Assembly (NCBI GenBank): GCA_022885665.1
Contig: JAGQDJ010000083.1
Coordinates: 250,373-314,372, forward strand
From: Triops longicaudatus
Taxonomy: Eukaryota; Arthropoda; Branchiopoda; Notostraca; Triopsidae
DNA: 64,000 nucleotides
Direction: 5' to 3'
Under the pieces are notes generated by a model, which was not told where the DNA came from, did not search any database, and worked only from the letters and a program-made list of their open reading frames with translations. This document shows positions 41,301-50,854 of the stretch, piece by piece. Within the stretch, counting starts at the first letter, position 1; the number at the start of each line of letters is the position of its first letter. The position numbers were made by a program, and so were the translations under genes.

Positions 41301-44290
41301 GACACTTTTTAATATTGAAACTAAACTCACACTAGGTAAAAAAAGACAAATAATACAAAAATACAAAATAAAAACAAAATTTGGAAAAAATCTTAAAGAA
41401 ATACCATGCTTGAATCCATCCAAGCGCGGCTGCAAAGAGTAGAGCGTGGCCAGGGCCTTGGCTTACAGAAGCTAATTGGATGGCCGCTCTGACCAACGCG
41501 CAGGACAGTAGTACTGGCGGCTGGACTTGCGCCGCTGTATTAGCGCACTGCAGCAGCGCCTCAAGTAAAGTTAAAGCGAATTTCTCAGCAGCAGAGCTAA
41601 AAACGGGGAAAAAAAAAAACGAAAAATGAAAATGAAAATTTAAAAGTGAAAATTAATTTCGGATGAAATCTGTTACCTCTTAGAAGCTGCGTAGTTAGTC
41701 AAACTTTGTAAAACTTGCAACTTCCCAATTGGAGCTTCTTTGTCGGTGCTTTCTGCAGGTTCGGACTCGTCGACAGCTTCCGCTGGATTCACCAATGTTT
41801 CCAACCAACTGCTCCAGCAAGATTTGTCATGGTTGTTGACACTCAATACAGTGCTACACAGCGCTTTCAATTCCGAGTCACTGGTTTCCGTTCCTTTAAA
41901 CAATAACGGTATCCTTCATACTGTACAATGCACGATCATATACAATTTGCATAGAAAATTATTTCAATAACGTACGACGGAACAAATCCACTTAACACAA
42001 GTTGTTGAAAATTTAATTGCGTACAAAAACAGTAGCTTTCTGCACGTGTCGCAGACCAAGTAGTTAAAAATCGATTTCGTAGAGCAAAATAATGAAATAA
42101 AATAAAATAAAACAAAACACAATAAAATAAAAACGTGAAAATACCATTTTTAAGCAGTTTGACGAAAAACTTGTTGACGGATGTGATATACTGCGGAGAT
42201 GATGACAAGATTTTATCCGCAGCCCATAAAACATCCAATAAACGCACGTAGTTTTCTTCTTTATCATCTTTTTCTGCATAAAAGCGCGACAGGGCCAAAC
42301 GGCTAGCTCCACTTTGCAGCGCATTGTCAAGAACAGATACGCATTCTTCCAGTAGCTTGTCATCCAATCTAGGTCATGACGAATAGAATCACGTATAGAT
42401 TAAAATATGCTACCGTCAGCCTTTAAGTGTTTTACTTTGAGCCCGGTAGGATTAACAGCGCATGGATATGGCGTAAGTAATGGTAGTACATAATCCCTTG
42501 GTAATGTTCAGACTCCGGGGCTCCTATCACTCTTTCTAGTACAAGCTGCACAAAGTCGACAACATGTTNTGGCGTAAGTAATGGTAGTACATAATCCCTT
42601 GGTAATGTTCAGACTCCGGGGCTCCTATCACTCTTTCTAGTACAAGCTGCACAAAGTCGACAACATGTTCAAAGCAGGCATCAAGAATGAGTGGGGAGAA
42701 TACGTGAACCAATTCCTTTTCCCCATCTTCCACTGAAGGGAAAAACCTGAGTAAAAGTAGAGCATGGGTGGAATTAAATTGGAGATTTTCGCTACAATTT
42801 AAAGAAATCAGGACTTATTACGATAATAAGACACTTACAATACGATATCATTGACTAGGCGCACTAACGCAGTTAACAAATGCCGCAAGGAAGGCGCGAC
42901 AGAGAATTTAGACTGGGCGGATAGTAACGCCACATGTGCCGTCACTAAGGAAGTCAGATATTGCTCGGCAAGCAGTAGGTCGCCGGTACTTCCACAGCGC
43001 TGAGAGCGAAAACAATAAATACTCGACGAGCAATAACCAGGAAATGTGTTACCCATGCTTGCGACGCCGGGAATTCCACATTAACGGACGCGTTCCAAAC
43101 CTCAAGGGCCGTTTTAATGGATGAAGGCATGTTTGTTGCCACATTCTGTCCCACTTGGGCCAACTTACAGCCACGACGTGAAGAAATTGATAGTAGATGT
43201 CCCAAGCTGGATCCTGCGTTCGTTTCTTCACTGGCTTCCTTCAATACACACAGCCTGTAAAAAGGGATGAAGAATTATATTTTTTTCGCAATTGGAAACA
43301 AATATGTATAACATTTCATAACTCATTACCACAGAGTAATAATTCTAATTTGTAGGATATGACTATAAAAGAAAATAAACAATTGACAAATAAATTAAAA
43401 AATAAACGAAAATAGACATTTAAGTCGGAAAGTATTTCACCTGCACGCGTTGGCTACGGTCTCCACCAAATCACAGACGGTTGCGAAAATTTCTTTGGAG
43501 AATTTGGATGTTGGTGATGTTTTCTCCGTTGGGGAATCCAAAACTCTACCCAGATTACCGAAATTAATTATCAGATAATGTACCACACTCCTTTTTTATA
43601 AAAACGCGCACCTGTAAGAGTCCTGCTCTGTTTCTTTCAGTGTGCATTCATCAAACATGATATGCAGTCTGGCCAGTACTAAGTCCAAAAGCAACACATC
43701 AGTAAACGATGGCAAGCTATGCGCCTCATCTCTGTCTTTGTAAATGACCGCCATTCGCTGAACGAGCGAAAGCATGTACGATTTCTTGTTGATGTAATCC
43801 GCAGCACTACGAACACTAGAATCGGCAGTCGTAGTTGTTAATCCTTGTCGAACCAAACAATCCTGAAAAGCAACACACATTAATTACAACCATTTTTTCT
43901 TTCAACTTGATGTGCAAAACTTACGCGAATCCACATTCCAAACCCTTCGTTAGCTAACCGAGGTCCCCAAAGGTTACACAGCAATATCTGAGTCGTATCG
44001 GGATCGTTCAGATGTGGCAGAAGCTCGATGGCGCTCACCGCTGGTGGTAAACATTGAACCAGTCTTAAAAAAATATATATTTTTTTAATTAATAGAATGC
44101 GACAATGCTTCGCGAGTATTTACCTCCAAGTCGCAGAAAAGCAATACTGAATGGCACACAGCGTTCCAGGGCTTAATTTGTTCATCCCGGTCTGTTTCAC
44201 TACGCCGAGTACGCTAACTATACCTTCGTACAGTTTCCCGTACTGAAAGGTATCAGATGTGCCAAGTAAGAAGCTACAGGCCTAGCAAAT

Positions 44291-44323
<33 letters not shown>

Positions 44324-47300
44324 ACCATGACCGTTTAAAAAATTTAAATAAATTTGCTGCAGATATTTTTCACGTGAATTTATATTAGACATACCAATCC
44401 ATCCAGTTTCGGTATTTCTGATGGGCTAATTATGTCTGTTACGGATAGCAGATAGAACTTCGGTCGCATTCCCCATTCATCTCCCGATCCGTTGGTCAGT
44501 TTCTTGTACGCTTCCTCAAGTTCTTCGCACGCATTATAAATGCGCGTACTCGTATTTAATCCAGCTTCTGAGTTGGCGCTATTATCTTTCAACCCGACTA
44601 AACTCAATAAGTTCCACTGAACCTAAGAGATTATGAAACGTAAAACCTAGTGTAAGCTATTACTACGATAATGCTTACCTGCTCCAGCAGAAAAGCGGGT
44701 GGATCATAGAGATATCTCACGATGTACTCAAAAAGCAGTAACAATCTTGCGAGCAATAAATACTGCATTTCCTGGGTCTCTTTTCCTTCCATCGGCTTGG
44801 CAACACTTGGGATTACTTGCTGCAAAATCTGTGCACAGTGCAACAAAACAGCTTTCTTCTGCATGAGCTGCAAGGTATGGAACATGAAAAGCAGTAACTG
44901 CGCATGTTCTACATTCAGGTCTAAGAAAAAAAAAGTTAAAAGAAGGATTTGTTACAACGCGACAACAACTTTTAAAGCTTTCATAGTCTAAAAGATAGAT
45001 TTTACCTTCGGTGCTCTGCTCTCCAGTACCAGGAGCTCCAATGCGAGACGCGATCGAATTAAGCAACCTCGTCCAGATATTTACACAAGCACTTTCGCTA
45101 ACTCGCTTAGCTTCCTCTTTGCCCGAACTCGCTAATCCCAATATGACCTTTGCAAAAACGAAAATTTATACTGACAGTTAGCAGTTAATAGTTTCCAAAA
45201 GGCTTACCTGAGCTAGCACGCTAAGGCTCCGTGGGCACACCAACAAAGGCCATCGCTCTTCGCTAGGCCCATATGGTGAAACACCCAAAAAGCTTAATAA
45301 TGCCTGTTGTAACGATGAATTCAACAGAGGAACGGGCCCAGCCAACAAATTATGTGTGTAGCGCGACAAACTGAACGAGAAATCCGAGTACAATTTGCCT
45401 AACGATTGTCCAAAGTACTGTGATATCGTTCCTAAACAAAAGTCAGTCGAGCTTCATTATATGCAAAATAAAATAAGAAAATAATAAAAAGAATGCAAAA
45501 TTTAACAATCAATGAATGAGAAATCCACAGAAGACAGTACGTCAACAAATAAGATAAAAAATAAAAAGAAAATGTTAAAAAATATAGAAGACGTTTAAAT
45601 GCGTACCTGTTTCTGTCAAAGCAGTTTCTCGATCCAAATCTTTAATGACTGCAGCGAGGAGGGCCATTTGTGGATCCGATAGCGACGACGTCAAATGTAC
45701 CTGGATCTTGGATTCGCTTCCTAGCAGTAACCACTGATTCATGAGACTGAAAACCCGCGTGGCAAGGATGATGAACTAAAAGACAACGTAGAAAACCTTA
45801 CACACTTTTTCCTAGAGATCCCTCTCAAAACGTGAAATTTCTGTAGAAAATTAGCAATTAAACGTACGCCGTGAGGTTCGCTTTTATCGGGTACTATGTG
45901 GCCGTTACTAGGTTTGCCGGTGGGCTTTTGAGGTGACGACGTGCTGCTGCGAGCTTTGGGAGGCTGGGGCTCAGGTGGAGTTAGCGTTTCTTCAAACCAA
46001 TGACCTAAGATTGGTTCGCTGTCTTCATCTAATTACACAGAAAAATAATATTAGAAAAACAGAACTCTAGGATTTTCGGTTAAAATTAACCTTCCTCATG
46101 TAGACTCCCTTCCGAGACACTAAAGTCATCTTCATAATACGTAGCGGAATCAGAAAGGCTGAAAGTGTCCCCATCATTGAAGTTTTTCTGAAGCCGTTTC
46201 AAGTTACAAGCCTAAATACAACACGTAAAAAAAGAAAAGAAATTAAGAAATCAACTTATAGAAGTTACAGTCAAATACTCTTACTTTTCTATACGACACT
46301 GTTGCCAAATAATACAATAAAGCCGTAAAGGGAATGCTTTCAAGCAAAGTTAGCACTCGCTGAGTGGGACTGCCTTGGACCAAGATTTGAAGTGCCAAAG
46401 GAGAGGAATTCTCTTCCCCATCCATCAGCTCGACTAGTTCATCCATAAGTTTCAAGCCAAGAGTTGCCAACGCGACCGACAGAACGCCGAAACCTTGCAA
46501 CCTGCCGTGTTTTTACATAAGAATACGTGAAACAATCAATAAAATATAAGTAAAAAAAAAAAGAAATAGAATGTACAAACAATGTAAATACGCGAAGTTA
46601 AACATGGCTTCTTGTTCAGAAAACCTTTAGTTTTAGAAAACACACGTTCTTAATAAAAAGGTCAAACTTACACTTTAGTAAGATTGATTCGCCCGGTTTC
46701 TTTGATCTTGCTGGGCGACTTCCCTTTATCGTCCTTATTTTTATCTCCACTTTGGACGTTTTGACTTAACGTCGTGAACTGATTCTGCAAGCCTGTGAGG
46801 ACCAACCATGCACCGATCATTTTATAATTCTGCCACACCTTGAAAATATGCGTTTACTAGTGAGATATTTTTATGGTTAGATTTTTTTTTACTTGGGGAC
46901 CCGCACGTGAGGACTTGCGAAGTACTTCGCTCATATTGTTATAGAGTTCGATGGCTTTTTCAACGATGCGGCTTCCAGTTTGTTCCCATTCTTCTTCTTT
47001 ACTGGGAGGCAGGGTTAAGGAAGGTTTATTAGTTACTAGCGGGGCAACTTTGGTCAGTGGAGTATTTCCTATGTTTGCCATGGCGTGTGCTGTAGCGACA
47101 GTTGTCGCTGCATACAAAGCAGCCATCACTAGGTCTATAGTACGCTCGAGTTTCTCCAACACCAAGGGCTCAAACACCGGTAACATACACGCTTGCACAG
47201 CCAGATCGATTTCTCGCGCTAAGGAGGATTCCCTAAGCCATAGCGAACGACAATTGCTTTACTATTTTCCTGAATTTAAATAATAATGTTTGTGTTACTC

Positions 47301-48401
47301 TTGACGTAAGTTGCTAGCTTCTGCAGGTGTTAAAGTCACGCTGCTATTTTTGTCTACTTCTTTCCATTTACGAACGAATGACTTCAAACGGGGTAATCCA
47401 AGCAGGTAGTTTAGTACAGCGTCTGCAGTCTTCAAATTTACCAGTGTTGTCGCATTCTTGTTCCACAATATTGTCTATATAGAAAAAACAATTATGATTA
47501 TTAAAATAAAATAAACTCGTAAAACACTCAAGAACCATGTTACTGATTTTGCCTTACTAAGTGGTTTTTGCTATCGGTATTTTCTAAGCTTGGCTCGCTG
47601 GAATATTCCAAGTTCCCAGGAATTACCGAGGTCAACTTTTCTAGCAGGGTAGATGATAAGTCAATGCGTTGTTTGCGTTCTTTCTCGAGTCCAGTTTGGG
47701 CTTCCGATGAGCAAAGACCGGCGAAGTCTTTGTTTTGGACATAATTCATCAATTTTATTTGCTCATCTTCTGACAGACTAAGACTGCCACTGCAAAGCGC
47801 TTGCAAACTGCGAAAAACGAGTTCTGGGCTGAGAGGAGAGCCGGCATTGTCGGCATCTCCTCCAAAAGTTAGTAGCGTTTTTAGAAGGCATTCTGTGACA
47901 ACTTCGCAGGCCGAAGCCAATGGCGTGACTACTGTGACGTTAACTAGAGAGATTTTTTTAAATGCTGCTTTAATAATAGGACACACTTTTGTTACCTTCA
48001 GAAGGATTAAGCTTAGTCAATCCATTGACAAATACGATGCCCAAGGAACTGAAGTAATAGCTAAACTGAGGTTTGCAACGAAGAAATTCATGTTTGCTAA
48101 AGAGAAAAAAATGATTATTGGACTTTACTCAAGCTACATTCTTCATTAGTATATTGCAGGACTTTTCATTTTAAAAATTTTAAGTAGATTTATAAAAAAA
48201 GACAGCAAAACAAAATAGGGTGCGGTAGTTTGCTTAAAATAAATTGGCGAAGGAATAACAATATCAAAGTAAAACGTCAACTAACCTTTTCGTTACTGTT
48301 TTGGCGATTGTAATTAGGTCAAGGAGGCGAATTTCATCTCGATTTGACAACAATAAAGGCTTGAAAACTCCAATCCAATCTGTACTGGAACACACCGCCA
48401 T
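29699..48401 (-). CDS. UBR4: E3 ubiquitin-protein ligase UBR4 (Pushover/p600), complete, 32 exons
   Basis: Very large N-recognin E3 ligase that binds N-degron substrates through a UBR box and works with an E2 through a C-terminal hemi-RING module; in animals it is known to bind calmodulin and KCMF1. I joined 32 coding exons, all with GT-AG introns. After removal of a 101-nt assembly duplication in exon 21 the CDS is 14,868 nt, an exact multiple of three, giving 4,955 residues against about 5,180 in human. The start MAVCSSTDWIGVFKPLLLS aligns with the human WEVAVRPLLSAS region and the end GLLEDVPTPDAFLEDLVRGLP with the human C-terminus. The UBR box is near residues 1650-1720, a Cys-rich zinc-ribbon block near 3410-3468, and the hemi-RING begins at C4600-V-I-C4603. 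The stop is TAG at 29701-29699. I saw no canonical poly(A) signal in the next 200 nt. Identification is by recognised homology and is firm. Confidence 0.97.
32349..32375. repeat. (AAT)9 microsatellite in a UBR4 intron
   Basis: Nine AAT units in the 631-nt intron between the giant exon and exon 26, followed by AAAT-type repeats. Confidence 0.9.
32686..41281 (-). CDS. UBR4: UBR4 exon 25, an uninterrupted 8,596-nt exon
   Basis: A single open exon encoding residues 1550-4415, or 58 percent of the protein. The acceptor is ...ttcctacag before 41281 and the donor is AAA|gtaaga after 32686. It starts with the acidic EDEWSEEL / GEDSDEDS segment. The UBR-type zinc finger follows (about 40983-40771), with its Cys/His series HCHTC..CTVCAKVCHKGHD..FFCDCGAKEDG. 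Next comes the long conserved middle region, including LGSQEGAFENVKMNF, SHEKGKITVLQL and FGGNDLLHVYNPAQLKHRL. A zinc-ribbon-like block with CPRCSASVPAHPG, CSNCGENVYQCHKC and CNACGFCKYAKFDW lies at about 35700-35530. The exon ends in the start of the C-terminal UBR4 module (EKDPQQEDYLQGRMQGNPYS, GPLMRDVKNKIC). No frameshift or stop was seen. The flanking parts of the gene are split into exons of about 65-460 nt. Confidence 0.97.
41405..48401 (-). CDS. UBR4: UBR4 exons 1-24 (N-terminal, intron-rich part)
   Basis: Exon boundaries, high to low: 48401-48286, 48096-47996, 47943-47558, 47474-47299, 47232-46893, 46838-46672, 46501-46285, 46211-46091, 46028-45868, 45775-45607, 45431-45208, 45147-45006, 44920-44679, 44622-44395, 44281-44124, 44063-43925, 43862-43612, 43545-43441, 43254-43053, 42999-42839, 42746-42436 (contains the artefact), 42368-42145, 41893-41677, 41596-41405. 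Reading phases agree across every junction. Together they encode residues 1-1549, the helical-repeat N-terminal half of UBR4. Landmarks shared with the vertebrate protein include ATYYEDDFS, DSEPILGHWFEETL and GFGVLSVALA. Introns run from 53 nt (43000-43052) to a few hundred nt and are AT-rich. The intron before exon 15 carries an A30 run (44292-44321), read as T30 on the coding strand. Exon 20 uses the acceptor at 43001/43000, since the frame requires the 53-nt intron. Confidence 0.93.
42469..42669. repeat. 100-bp exact duplication around a single N (assembly artefact) in UBR4 exon 21
   Basis: Bases 42469-42568 and 42570-42669 read as identical 100-bp copies separated by one N at 42569. On the coding strand the second copy shifts the frame and brings a stop within about 12 codons. 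Collapsing the two copies plus N to one copy (minus 101 nt) makes exon 21 a 210-nt exon whose phases fit both neighbours, and makes the total UBR4 CDS divisible by three. An exact 100-bp overlap with a single N is what an unmerged contig join would leave. Confidence 0.93.
44292..44321. repeat. A30 homopolymer in a UBR4 intron
   Basis: Thirty A on the plus strand (T30 on the coding strand) lying ten bases upstream of exon 15's acceptor. It probably acts as, or extends, the polypyrimidine tract. Length is likely unreliable in short-read assemblies. Confidence 0.85.
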
Positions 48402-48589
48402 ATTTTGTCGGGTATTTCTAAACTAAACCAGCGAATTATTCTGACATCATAAGACCAGTCTTGCAAGCCACACCTCCCATGCTTGCTAAGCACAACTCGG
48501 GACTAGCTTAATCCCGCCTTCTTGTCTCTTGCAAATCTTTTATGTACTAGTGGGAAGTTGTGTTGACCGAGAAACAAATATAAAGGAAA
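48402..48589. promoter_or_regulatory. Shared bidirectional promoter of UBR4 and FBXO28
   Basis: Only 188 bp separate the UBR4 start codon (minus, 48401-48399) from the FBXO28 start codon (plus, 48590). The interval must therefore hold both 5' UTRs and the core promoters. It contains TGACATCA at 48442-48449, one base from the palindromic CRE/ATF site TGACGTCA, and a TATAAAGG string only a few bases before the FBXO28 ATG, too close to serve as a TATA box. It is moderately GC-rich compared with nearby introns. Promoter function is inferred from gene arrangement, not measured. Confidence 0.7.
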
Positions 48590-49862
48590 ATGTTTTCCAG
48601 TGAGGGAAACATTCATTTTGTCAATTTGCCAGATGTAGTCATCGAACGTATATTTGATTATTTATCCTTTGATGAAATTGCTCGAAATCGTATCGTAAGT
48701 AAACTTCAGCCAACAGTTTTTCGCATTCATTCTTGGACATTGCGTGTATTATACAGGTGTGTACTCGGTTCGATCAAATGGGCAAGGTATGCTTAAATAA
48801 AGGATACTTTGCGGCCAGACGCTATCATGCTGACTGTACCAAAGAGATCAAGTCTAAATTACCACGCCGAGAATCTGAGCGACGAGAACATCCTTTATCC
48901 GGTCGCGCAGATATTCTTTCAAGCATTGAAACCAGACTTTCTCTTCTCGGGATGACGTATATGAAGTACATAGAAAACGGGAAACATTGCTTTATTCCTG
49001 GCAAAGTAAAGAATACACAACGTTTGCATATTTTATTAAATATTAGATGATCTTTTCAGATCCTTGATGAATTCGCTCGCGTATTGCGTATCGTAATGAA
49101 AAGCACCACGATTCCCAGCAGCTCTGAACTGTTGTCTGAGTTACGTGATATGTCCTCCATGGCTATGGAACATTTTGATGAGCAAATTGTGGTCAAGAAT
49201 CCTGTATTGATGCTTTCATCCAGCTCGACAAGTATTGGAGAAGTAAATGAGAGAATTGTCCTTACTTGTGTTGCTACAGGATACACCAACAAACTCATAT
49301 CAAGTTTTTCGTCCCCACTGTCAAATAAATTTGGCGCAACTTTAACCAGTATCCATGACAAATCGAGTACACCCATTAGCAATTCTTGGATGTCTTCTCT
49401 GACGCATTCACCATATACAAGCACACCTGACACCAATGTCGTGTCAGCGACTCAGTTCCAAATTTTGAAGTCCGAAATGAAGGTTCTCCAATCAAGGGTA
49501 TGAACACTAAATATGTTTCATAAGCGTTATTGCTTTACAAGCAAAGATTCTGGTGGCATTATCGTTTATTGTTCTAGGTTTTGAGATATTATCGTGAAAC
49601 GACGGCTCAAGCTCGTCGTCTGCAGGAGCAAGAAGGCTTGATTCAAGAATACGCTCAGCGTTTGACAGCGTTGGAAAAACACTTGAATCAGCCTCTAGAA
49701 CCCAGCCAAGACGAGACTGGACCTAGTCAACCTATCAAGCGTAAAGCAGCCTCCCAATCGTCCACTTCTTGTGCGCCCAGCAAGCGTAAGCGTACAGAAA
49801 AGGCTGCACCTTCATCTCATAGTATGTCGCGTCGATCACAGGACACCAAGAACGAACGTTAG
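48590..49862 (+). CDS. FBXO28: F-box only protein 28 (FBXO28), complete, 4 exons
   Basis: Substrate-recognition subunit of an SCF (SKP1-CUL1-F-box) ubiquitin ligase; the vertebrate protein is nuclear and ubiquitylates MYC. Exons are 48590-48694, 48757-49005, 49060-49497 and 49578-49862, with phase-0 GT-AG introns of 62, 54 and 80 nt. The protein is 358 residues against 368 in human. The F-box spans residues 11 to about 45 (VNLPDVVIERIFDYLSFDEI, then VCTRFDQMGKVCLNKGYF). It is followed by the highly conserved LPRRESERREHPLSGRADIL, ETRLSLLGMTYMKYIENG and CCFIPGK-like block. The line continues into ELRDMSSMAMEHFDEQIV. A variable Ser/Thr-rich stretch comes next, then a predicted coiled coil in exon 4 (RYYRETTAQARRLQEQEGL) and a basic tail with KRKAAS and SKRKRTEK that suggests a nuclear localisation signal. 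It ends with TAG. It is divergent from UBR4 and convergent with BAIAP3. Confidence 0.95.
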
Positions 49863-50041
49863 AAAATTTTGTTGCCACATTTGGAAAAACTATGCCGTTC
49901 TGAGGAATTAACTTAACCTTGTTATCAAATTACCTTTCGAGAAATCTGTGTTTCAAATTATTTCTTTACCAATCGCAAATCTAGTGTTCACTCCCAAGAA
50001 TCTGGTACTCGTACGATCTTTGAAAAGCGAAAGAAACATGA

Positions 50042-50047
50042 AATAAA
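50042..50047 (+). terminator. Poly(A) signal AATAAA for FBXO28
   Basis: Canonical hexamer 180 nt downstream of the FBXO28 stop codon, followed by T-rich sequence (GTTTTATTTTTCTTTAAG). It gives a short 3' UTR of about 200 nt. Confidence 0.65.
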
Positions 50048-50759
50048 TTTTCAGTTTGAATTGCAAGTATAGTTTTGTCTTCGTTTCTAAGTTTTATTTT
50101 TCTTTAAGTCGTTCTGAGGAGAGTGGGGAAGATCATGGAAAAGGTACGTACGAGAAGGAGTTGAATTGTGCACAGCTTTCGCAAAAATGGTCGCGAGGGA
50201 AAAAATTGGTTGGGTGTATAAATAGACAAAAAACCTGGTGTCTCACAAAGAAAATTGTACGCGTTCATAAGTTGGAAATTGTACGTTAAGGGAATTTGGG
50301 GAAGTAGCAATAGGAAGAAATTTCGAAACGGTGAACGAAATGGTGTAGCACTGTTTGCCATGCCCAGAAATTTTTCAATATGATATGCTCGTATTCTTTT
50401 ACATGACTAGATCTTTGGTAGACTAGGTGATGGGTCCCCCGGAAATGTGAAAGGAATGATACGAAGTGTTTCTCCCTTATTCGAAAGACTATCAAGAAAT
50501 ACTACTTCAATTCAAGCATCACAATCTTACAATTCTAGCTGTGTCAAAAATAGATATTTCGAAAGTAGATAAGGGAGAAGATGATGGAGCTAGGACCTTC
50601 TTTCTCCGGATGAAATGGGAAAAGTTTCCCACATGAGCTATTCTTTCCGTTCCTATCTATGAATTTGAAGGAAAGATGTAATAACCTCGCGTCTAATTGG
50701 CAAAACCGTCATGTTGCTTCTTTTCAGGGAAGAAGTAAAGTCAAGAACAAAAGATGAAC

Positions 50760-50765
50760 TTTAAT
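50760..50765 (-). terminator. Poly(A) signal ATTAAA for BAIAP3
   Basis: The plus strand reads TTTAAT, i.e. ATTAAA on the minus strand, about 90 nt beyond the BAIAP3 stop TAA (50857-50855). Confidence 0.5.
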
Positions 50766-50854
50766 AATAAAAGAGATGAAAACGGGAGAAATGTAAACCC
50801 AGCTTGTCGCTTGGTGTCTTTGTGTTTCACTTTGGTACTTTTGTGTGCTTAGCT

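Larger units (their letters stand above)
49863..50854. other. Convergent intergenic spacer FBXO28-BAIAP3
   Basis: About 1 kb between the two stop codons. It holds the FBXO28 3' UTR and the BAIAP3 3' UTR. The frames here are short and show no recognisable protein. Confidence 0.7.

Noticed and set aside
42732..42732. Acceptor CCCTTCAG for UBR4 exon 21
   Set aside because: Its phase does not match the end of exon 20; the upstream TTTTACTCAG acceptor (exon start 42746) fits.
42999..43053. Donor sites closer to exon 20 (GTTATT or GTATTT)
   Set aside because: They would leave introns of 38 or 23 nt; the TGG|gtaaca donor gives 53 nt and the best alignment with UBR4.
49056..49436. 126-codon minus-strand frame
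   Set aside because: It lies antisense to FBXO28 exon 3, which has clear homology and splice sites.
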